From NCBI GenBank assembly GCA_001002135.1, contig LCLP01000003.1, forward strand, positions 1 through 38,413: 38,413 bases of DNA, given 5' to 3'. The notes under the pieces were generated by a model. That model ran no database searches and was not told the origin of the DNA. It was given only the letters and a program-made list of their open reading frames with translations. The translations under genes were made by a program, and so were the position numbers. The first letter of the stretch is position 1; the number at the start of each line of letters is the position of its first letter. Source of the stretch: Candidatus Pacebacteria bacterium GW2011_GWA1_46_10. GTDB lineage: Bacteria; Patescibacteriota; Microgenomatia; UBA1400; PJMF01. This document shows, in pieces, positions 33,875 to 38,413 of this stretch.

Positions 33875-34540
33875 CTATGCCGGCGTTTGCTCAAGCCTCT
33901 TACGACTGGCCCAATAATGCTCGATGGCTTGTTTACCAAAACCAATCTCGACAAACCGGCGTTTGATTTCTTCTTTGTCTATTCCATTATTTTGCCAGAT
34001 TTGATCAAGCTCCTCCATCGTTTCTAACGCTTCATAGGCAAAGATAATCCAGTGTGTAGTTTCTTTGACCCAATAGTCTAATGCCGCCGTGGAACGTGGT
34101 TTGCGAAAGAGAGCAGCCAAAATCACTCTCTCCACACCCAAACTCTCCAAATATGACTTAACAAGTGTCAACTGTTCGCCAGTGTCAGTTAAGTCATCCA
34201 CCACTAACACGCTCTTACCTTTCATCTCTGTCTCTTGCTGCTGTGAAAACTGCTGGTTCATCCGTGCCTCACCCTTACGACCAATGCCATCATACGAACC
34301 AACACCAAGCGTGGCGGTTTTATCCAGTTTTAAGTGTGAAACGTGCAAATAACCAAACAAACTGCGGGCTACCGTCCAACCACCTTTGGCCAGCGGCACC
34401 AAATAATCGATGTTTCTTTCATTACTGACAATTTGTTGAGCCAGCAGAGCAGTCAAGTAGTTGAGTGCTTCATCGTCAACGTAAATATATTTCGTTTCTT
34501 CGCCGGGGAAAGCAATGGTTTTAAACTCGGTCGAGTCCAT
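33875..34540 (-). CDS. Phosphoribosyltransferase-like protein
   Basis: 221 aa. The PRPP-binding signature KSVLVVDDLTDTGEQLTLVKSYL and the VPLAKGGWTVARSLFGYL segment mark a type I phosphoribosyltransferase fold of the xanthine/guanine-like group. The substrate (a purine base or other) cannot be determined. The C-terminal 60 residues (LDQIWQNNGIDKEEIKRRFVEIGFG...YWASRKR) form an extra helical extension not found in short HPRT enzymes. The gene starts 5 bp after a TATAAT with no Shine-Dalgarno, so the mRNA is probably leaderless. It is separated from glyA by 142 bp and looks monocistronic. Confidence 0.85.
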   Translation of the reverse strand: MDSTEFKTIAFPGEETKYIYVDDEALNYLTALLAQQIVSNERNIDYLVPLAKGGWTVARSLFGYLHVSHLKLDKTATLGVGSYDGIGRKGEARMNQQFSQQQETEMKGKSVLVVDDLTDTGEQLTLVKSYLESLGVERVILAALFRKPRSTAALDYWVKETTHWIIFAYEALETMEELDQIWQNNGIDKEEIKRRFVEIGFGKQAIEHYWASRKRLEQTPA

Positions 34541-34545
34541 AGCGG

Positions 34546-34575
34546 ATTATAAACACCAAACTCAATTTTTGTCGA
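34546..34575 (-). promoter_or_regulatory. Promoter of the phosphoribosyltransferase gene
   Basis: Minus strand: TCGACA (34575-34570), an 18-bp spacer, TATAAT (34551-34546), then CCGCT and ATG. The -10 to ATG distance places the transcription start at or next to the start codon. Confidence 0.65.
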
Positions 34576-34619
34576 GGAGTTCAGTAACTATAACAAATTG
34601 TATCATAAAAATGAGTAAA

Positions 34620-35453
34620 TCAAGATTTAAGATAATAAATCACTGCCACTAAATCTTTGGGTAAGTCAGTCTCAAATTTCACAATTTCTTTCTTTCTCGG
34701 ATGGGTAAACTCCAGCGAGGTGGCGTGCAAAAACTGGCGAGGACACCAAAGGGGATCAACCTTGGCGCGCTTGCGGCCAATGTATTTAGTGTCACCAACA
34801 ATCGGGTGTTGCTCATGGGCCAGGTGGACACGAATTTGGTGGGTGCGGCCGGTCTTGGGCAGGCACCGCACGAGTGAAAAACCCTGTTCATACAGCCGTT
34901 CATTTTCACGAATACTGTGAGCGCTCTCCCCCACTATTTCCTCAAGTTTTGGCCAATTAAATCCACTGAATACCTGCTCAACCGTATATTGGGTTACTGC
35001 CGGACGGCCGGTGATATCGGCCGCAAATTTCTGGCGGTCCATTGACGAGCGGGCCAGCGGCACCGACAGCGTCCCCCGCTCTACTCGAAATTTACCATGG
35101 GTAAGCGCGAGGTATTCTTTTTGTGTTTGTCGCTGACCAAACTGCGTCAGTAAGTTTAAGAGACTGCCCGGGTGTTTGGCAAAGACCATCACCCCACTAG
35201 TGTCCTTATCCAACCGGTGCACCATCCCTTGTCGTCCACGGTAAATTTCCGCTGGCGAACCATACTCAATTGAAAAATCGTCCGGCAGCTGTGATTGCCA
35301 GTCATCAGGAAAACTTTTCCCTTGCTGGCGCTTGGCAAACCAATCTTGCAGTGTTTCACCGGCCACTGATTTGGCACGGTTGGTCACCACTCCACTCGGC
35401 TTGGCAACGACCACAATGTCTTGGTCTTCAAACAATACCTCAATACTTTGCAT
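34620..35453 (-). CDS. RluA-family RNA pseudouridine synthase
   Basis: 277 aa. It isomerises uridine in rRNA or tRNA. The RluA catalytic motif HRLDKDTSG has the nucleophile D82; GRTHQIRVHLAH and HPIVGDTKYI follow in order. The opening IEVLFEDQDIVVVAKPSGVV is standard. No N-terminal S4 domain is present, as in RluA-like short forms. The insert between the opening and HRLD (KSFPDDWQSQLPDDF) is longer than in E. coli RluA. It starts 2 bp after the Lgt-like gene stop, so the two are co-transcribed. The target uridine cannot be predicted. Confidence 0.94.
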   Translation of the reverse strand: MQSIEVLFEDQDIVVVAKPSGVVTNRAKSVAGETLQDWFAKRQQGKSFPDDWQSQLPDDFSIEYGSPAEIYRGRQGMVHRLDKDTSGVMVFAKHPGSLLNLLTQFGQRQTQKEYLALTHGKFRVERGTLSVPLARSSMDRQKFAADITGRPAVTQYTVEQVFSGFNWPKLEEIVGESAHSIRENERLYEQGFSLVRCLPKTGRTHQIRVHLAHEQHPIVGDTKYIGRKRAKVDPLWCPRQFLHATSLEFTHPRKKEIVKFETDLPKDLVAVIYYLKS

Positions 35454-35455
35454 AC

Positions 35456-36301
35456 TTATGATTGTAGCGGCGGCGTCACTTCCTCACTCTTGCCTGATTT
35501 GGCAAACCGCTCCTTAAATGATTCCGGCAACAGCGGCTTATCCGAGCGGCGCAGCAACACCTGCACTCCCAAGATCGCCCCGAGCAGATACAACCAAATA
35601 TCCAAATTAAAACCAAACACCGGAAACTCCGGCAAACGGAACAAAAGCATCAGCGCGCTAAAAACAGCAAAGAAAAAAGTAAACGTACTAATCAGAAAAC
35701 CAGTGTGAGCTGATTTTCTGCCTAGCCGGTACCACTCAAAAATCCGGTAGCGACTCTCGGCCCAATGCAGATACACATACAACAGCAGATAAAAGATGGC
35801 AAAATACAGTTGCACCGGGTGAGTTTTCTCGATCGACCCAGGAAAAGTAACCCCGATCGGCAGTTGGGTAAACTTCCCCCGACCGGCACCACTCGTAAAA
35901 TCAGCGAGCGAACTAAACAGTAACCACACCGCCAAACTCAACGACCAAAAATCCAAGACTTCATAGGCATCCCACTTTTTTCTGACCGCAAAACGATACA
36001 AAAACAAGGTTGAGATTACCAAAAACGCCAATTCATGTGTACCCGGTTTATTGACGACACTCAACCACTCAAAAATACTCCAACCAAATTGACCAAAATG
36101 AAGCAACACAAAGACCAGCCGCGCCCCAATGGCTCCCACGATAAACGACAAAAGAAAACCGTCAAATAGTTGTAGCTCTGAGTAATGTTCTTCTTTGCCG
36201 CGGCGCCAAAAAGTAAAACCACTGACCAAAAAGCCAAGTAGCAATACTACGGTGACGGTGGAAAGGCGCAAAGCGCCCAGTGAAATTAAGGTTGGCCACA
36301 T
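35456..36301 (-). CDS. Lgt-like polytopic membrane protein lacking key catalytic residues
   Basis: 281 aa from ATG 36301; the track start at 36352 runs into the divergent gene. About seven helices. The layout and several motifs resemble prolipoprotein diacylglyceryl transferase: GFLVSGFTFWRR, GAIGARLVFVLLH and THPVQLYFAIFYLLLY, matching HPxQLYE. However, the essential RxGNFxNGE segment reads SLADFTSGA, so the Arg is Ser and the Asn is Asp, and Glu after QLY is Phe. It may be a divergent or inactive Lgt relative. A TATACT box lies 8 bp before the ATG without a Shine-Dalgarno. rlu follows 2 bp after its stop. Confidence 0.7.
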   Translation of the reverse strand: MWPTLISLGALRLSTVTVVLLLGFLVSGFTFWRRGKEEHYSELQLFDGFLLSFIVGAIGARLVFVLLHFGQFGWSIFEWLSVVNKPGTHELAFLVISTLFLYRFAVRKKWDAYEVLDFWSLSLAVWLLFSSLADFTSGAGRGKFTQLPIGVTFPGSIEKTHPVQLYFAIFYLLLYVYLHWAESRYRIFEWYRLGRKSAHTGFLISTFTFFFAVFSALMLLFRLPEFPVFGFNLDIWLYLLGAILGVQVLLRRSDKPLLPESFKERFAKSGKSEEVTPPLQS

Positions 36302-36319
36302 ATTCGTACAGTATATAAT
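36292..36319 (+). promoter_or_regulatory. Divergent promoter between the Lgt-like and small membrane-protein genes
   Basis: Plus strand: TTGGCC (36292-36297), 16-bp spacer, TATAAT (36314-36319), then 7 bp to ATG 36327. Minus strand: TATACT (36315-36310), 8 bp before ATG 36301. The two -10 boxes overlap and both genes appear leaderless. Confidence 0.6.
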
Positions 36320-36326
36320 AGCGGTC

Positions 36327-36773
36327 ATGCTTTCTGTTGCACACGCTGCCACCGGCGCTCTGATTGCCAGTAAACTCCCTCACCCCGCACTCTATATTCC
36401 CCTGGCCATCGGGGCTCACTACCTCGAAGATTGGACTCCTCACTGGGATGTTGGCACGGGCCTGACCAACGGCACTCGGACCAAACGCACCGCTTTTATC
36501 TTGGAAATATTTGACCTGATCCTGACAATCGGGGTGATCTATTTCTTTTGGCAAAATTCAGCCGCAACCTGGCAAACCCATATCTGGGTCGGCGCCCTGG
36601 CCGGCTTGACTCCAGATCTGATTGCCACACCAAAGATTTTTTTAAACTGGCAACTATCAATCCTAGAACCTTTCAACGCTTTCCATGAGAGTTTCCACCA
36701 TTCGATCCCGAAAATTGCCATGGGGTTGTTGCCACAAATTATTCTACTAGTGGTAATTTGGTTCTTGCGTTAA
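36327..36773 (+). CDS. Small polytopic membrane protein with conserved His/Asp motifs (YdjM-like)
   Basis: 148 aa from ATG 36327; the 44 extra codons in the track lie inside the opposite gene. It begins MLSVAHAATGALIASKL, then GAHYLEDWTPHWD, and later GALAGLTPDLIATPK and FHESFHHSIPKIAMG. Repeated His and Asp at membrane ends recall the YdjM/DUF457 group of membrane-bound metal-dependent hydrolase-like proteins, which is a tentative link. Three or four helices are predicted. The gene is transcribed alone from the divergent promoter and faces tRNA-Leu. Confidence 0.7.
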   Translation: MLSVAHAATGALIASKLPHPALYIPLAIGAHYLEDWTPHWDVGTGLTNGTRTKRTAFILEIFDLILTIGVIYFFWQNSAATWQTHIWVGALAGLTPDLIATPKIFLNWQLSILEPFNAFHESFHHSIPKIAMGLLPQIILLVVIWFLR

Positions 36774-36781
36774 AAAACGAG

Positions 36782-36865
36782 TGCCAAGAGAGGGAATCGA
36801 ACCCTCAAGGAGTTGCCTCCATGGGTTTTTGAGACCCACGCGTATACCAGTTCCGCCATCTTGGC
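36782..36865 (-). tRNA. tRNA-Leu (CAA anticodon)
   Basis: 84 nt on the minus strand with a long variable arm (GGAG-GCAA-CTCC), a class II tRNA. GCCAAGA pairs with TCTTGGC. The anticodon arm TGGGT-CTCAAAA-ACCCA gives CAA, reading UUG. Discriminator A73 is followed by CTC, so CCA is not encoded. Upstream is a GGCGCC-TCT-GGCGCC hairpin (36871-36885), and a TACAAT (36895-36900) is a possible -10. Confidence 0.94.
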
Positions 36866-36948
36866 TTCGTGGCGCCTCTGGCGCCTGACAGGTTATTGTA
36901 ACATCTCACTTGCGTTTTTTGACGAACTTCGCCATAGTGAAAGAGCCT

Positions 36949-37182
36949 ATGGAACTATTGCAAAACATCCTCCATCAAGCCTTTGCCATCGACAGTATTT
37001 GGTCGGTCGTGACTCGAGGGTTAATCTGGCTAGGCATTGCGCTGGTCATCATCGTCAGTATGGATAAACCGGATCCGCAACAATCCATTAAAGATTTAAA
37101 GTCAAACTTGGGTTTTTTCTTGATGTTTCTGCTCGTTGGCGGCGGACTCATCTATCTGCTCTTTGGCTTTACGACTGTGTAG
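36949..37182 (+). CDS. Small two-helix membrane protein of unknown function
   Basis: 77 aa from ATG 36949 (the track starts at a TTG). Two hydrophobic helices (about 18-36, GLIWLGIALVIIVS, and 54-74, FFLMFLLVGGGLIYLLFG) are joined by a charged loop (MDKPDPQQSIKDLKSN), so both ends are probably on the same side. No motif is recognised. The preceding bases GAAAGAG are a weak ribosome binding site. Its 3' end overlaps the dnaB 3' end by 14 bp on the other strand. Confidence 0.6.
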   Translation: MELLQNILHQAFAIDSIWSVVTRGLIWLGIALVIIVSMDKPDPQQSIKDLKSNLGFFLMFLLVGGGLIYLLFGFTTV

Positions 37183-38413
37183 TCCCTTTTTCCATACCGT
37201 AGAAGCGCACGCGATCACCGCGGAAGAAAAGTTCTATCTCTCCCAGCGGCCCATTGCGGTGTTTGGCAATCTTGAGCGACACTTGTTCACGAACACTATC
37301 ATCTTTGTGATAAAGGAACATCACCACATCGGCATCCTGTTCAATCGAACCAGATTCCCGCAGGTCCGACAGCTGTGGTGATTTTTCTCCTCTGCTCTCG
37401 ATGGCCCGGGACAATTGTGAGAGCGCCAGTACTGGAATCCGCAGTTCGCGGGCGATGTTTTTCAGACCTTGCGAGATCTCACCCACTTCCTGAACCCGAT
37501 TCTCTTGGTTGCGACCATGCGCCAGCTGTAAATAGTCCACAAATAACAGATCAATATTCTGCTCGGCCATCAGTTTGCGCGCCTTAGTGCGCATTTCGTA
37601 AATGCTCATACCAGGGGTGTCGTCAATGAAAATCTGAGCTTCAGCCAGCACTCCCATCGCATCAGACAGTTTCAAAAAGTCCTGCTGGTCCAGCCGGCCG
37701 GTCTTCAGTTTCCAAGCATCAATATCAGCCTGAGCGACCAATAACCGGTCAACCAGTTCTTCTCTGCTCATCTCCAACGAGAAAAAACCAATCTTTTTCT
37801 TGGCCAACACCGCCGCGTTCTGAGCCATGTTGAGCGAGAGGGCAGTTTTTCCCATACCTGGACGAGACGCCAAGATAATGAGGTTTGAACGCTGTAAACC
37901 AGCCAAGAGTCGATCAAGGTCTTGGAAACCGGTCGGGACACCACGCAGCTCACCGCCTGATTTTTGCAGTTCATCAATGCGATCAAAACTCTCAACCAAG
38001 GTATCTTTGAGCAGAATAAACGAGCGGTCGGATTGAATTTGTGAAATCGAAAAAACTCGCTGTTCAGCCAAGTCCAAAATATCTTTGACATTACCACCGG
38101 CGTCTAGCGCCAAGTCACTTACTTCACTTGCCAAGCTGATCAGTGTCCGTTTGATAAAGTGCTCACGCACGAGTTGAGCGTACGCCGTCACGTTGGCCGC
38201 CGTGGACAAAAGGTTGGAAAGCTTAGTAAGTTCCGCCGCTCCGCCGGCCTTGGCCAACAATTTATTTTTCTTCAACTGCGCGGTCAGCGTCACCACGTCG
38301 ATCGGCTCACGCTTCTCGTACAAATCGCGCATGGCTTGAAAAATAACTTGGTGAGCGGGTGCATAAAACGTCTCCGGACCGACAAACTCGACTGCTTTGA
38401 CGATCGCGTCTGA
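37169..38413 (-). CDS. dnaB: Replicative DNA helicase DnaB, 5' end beyond the window
   Basis: The frame continues past the track start (38332) to the window edge: SDAIVKAVEFVGPETFYAPAHQ precedes MRDLYEK, which is normal DnaB N-terminal sequence, so only a few tens of residues are missing. DnaB is the hexameric helicase at the replication fork. The C-terminal RecA-like domain has LDRLLAGLQRSNLIILASRPGMGKTA (Walker A), GFFSLEMSREEL, LLFVDYLQLAHG (Walker B), LSQLSRAIESR and LRESGSIEQDADVVMFLY. No intein is seen in the visible part, although DnaB often carries one. The stop overlaps the convergent small gene. Confidence 0.96.
   Translation of the reverse strand, partial: SDAIVKAVEFVGPETFYAPAHQVIFQAMRDLYEKREPIDVVTLTAQLKKNKLLAKAGGAAELTKLSNLLSTAANVTAYAQLVREHFIKRTLISLASEVSDLALDAGGNVKDILDLAEQRVFSISQIQSDRSFILLKDTLVESFDRIDELQKSGGELRGVPTGFQDLDRLLAGLQRSNLIILASRPGMGKTALSLNMAQNAAVLAKKKIGFFSLEMSREELVDRLLVAQADIDAWKLKTGRLDQQDFLKLSDAMGVLAEAQIFIDDTPGMSIYEMRTKARKLMAEQNIDLLFVDYLQLAHGRNQENRVQEVGEISQGLKNIARELRIPVLALSQLSRAIESRGEKSPQLSDLRESGSIEQDADVVMFLYHKDDSVREQVSLKIAKHRNGPLGEIELFFRGDRVRFYGMEKGTTQS

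Noticed and set aside
36195-36326. N-terminal 44 codons of the 192-aa plus-strand ORF
   Set aside because: They overlap the opposite Lgt-like gene, lack membrane or domain character, and a promoter lies directly before ATG 36327.

Overview
The window looks like a chromosomal segment of a Patescibacteria (Candidate Phyla Radiation) bacterium, possibly of the Microgenomates type. That is an inference from several features: the style of the type IV pilus locus, short or divergent versions of housekeeping proteins (EF-Ts of 152 aa, YebC of 186 aa, an Lgt-like protein without catalytic residues), a DUF5676-type membrane protein, tRNA genes without an encoded CCA end, and many genes whose -10 box sits directly before the start codon. 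TAA, TAG and TGA all end genes that look intact, so there is no sign of the TGA-glycine code used by some CPR lineages.

Region 1 (1-12.7 kb) is a type IV pilus locus. On the minus strand, read right to left, come pilB, pilT, pilC, a main pilin candidate, pilD, a membrane-anchored PKD protein and four more prepilins. On the plus strand, converging on them, are a truncated gene, two large paralogous secreted proteins (592 and 437 aa) and another prepilin. PilB/PilT would power extension and retraction, PilC is the platform, PilD processes the prepilins, and the secreted pair and PKD protein are candidates for surface or tip functions. No pilM, pilN, pilO or pilQ is present. Degenerate 7-bp repeats fill the spacers here and run into the prepilin leader codons.

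Region 2 (12.7-19.3 kb, plus strand) holds a clamp-loader delta'-like gene, gyrB (behind a 10-codon upstream ORF with a strong ribosome binding site), a family II pyrophosphatase and gyrA. It ends in a hairpin facing a tRNA-Ala(GGC) on the other strand.

Region 3 (19.5-22.4 kb) is mostly non-coding. A 0.5-kb AT-rich spacer carries stem-loops and one perfect DnaA-box 9-mer. Next is a Xer-type tyrosine recombinase with a clear promoter, then a 1.4-kb gap with no credible gene. The gap holds five copies of the 9-mer CCAGGCTAA, a pair of 17-mers and several perfect inverted repeats.

Region 4 (22.4-36.3 kb, nearly all minus strand) contains an unknown helical protein, a polytopic membrane protein, a short YebC, a divergent TPR gene on the plus strand with a near-consensus promoter, a split LytR_C-type gene, tsf-rpsB with a perfect 7-copy heptamer in the spacer, and a four-gene metal-related operon headed by a 41-aa heavy-metal-binding peptide missing from the ORF track. 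It continues with a relic of a second folD, an EamA transporter, folD, nfo, an inositol-monophosphatase-family gene, glyA, a phosphoribosyltransferase, an RluA-type pseudouridine synthase and an Lgt-like protein. folD and glyA together make a one-carbon folate module.

Region 5 (36.3-38.4 kb) has a small membrane protein, tRNA-Leu(CAA), another small membrane protein, and dnaB, which runs off the right edge.
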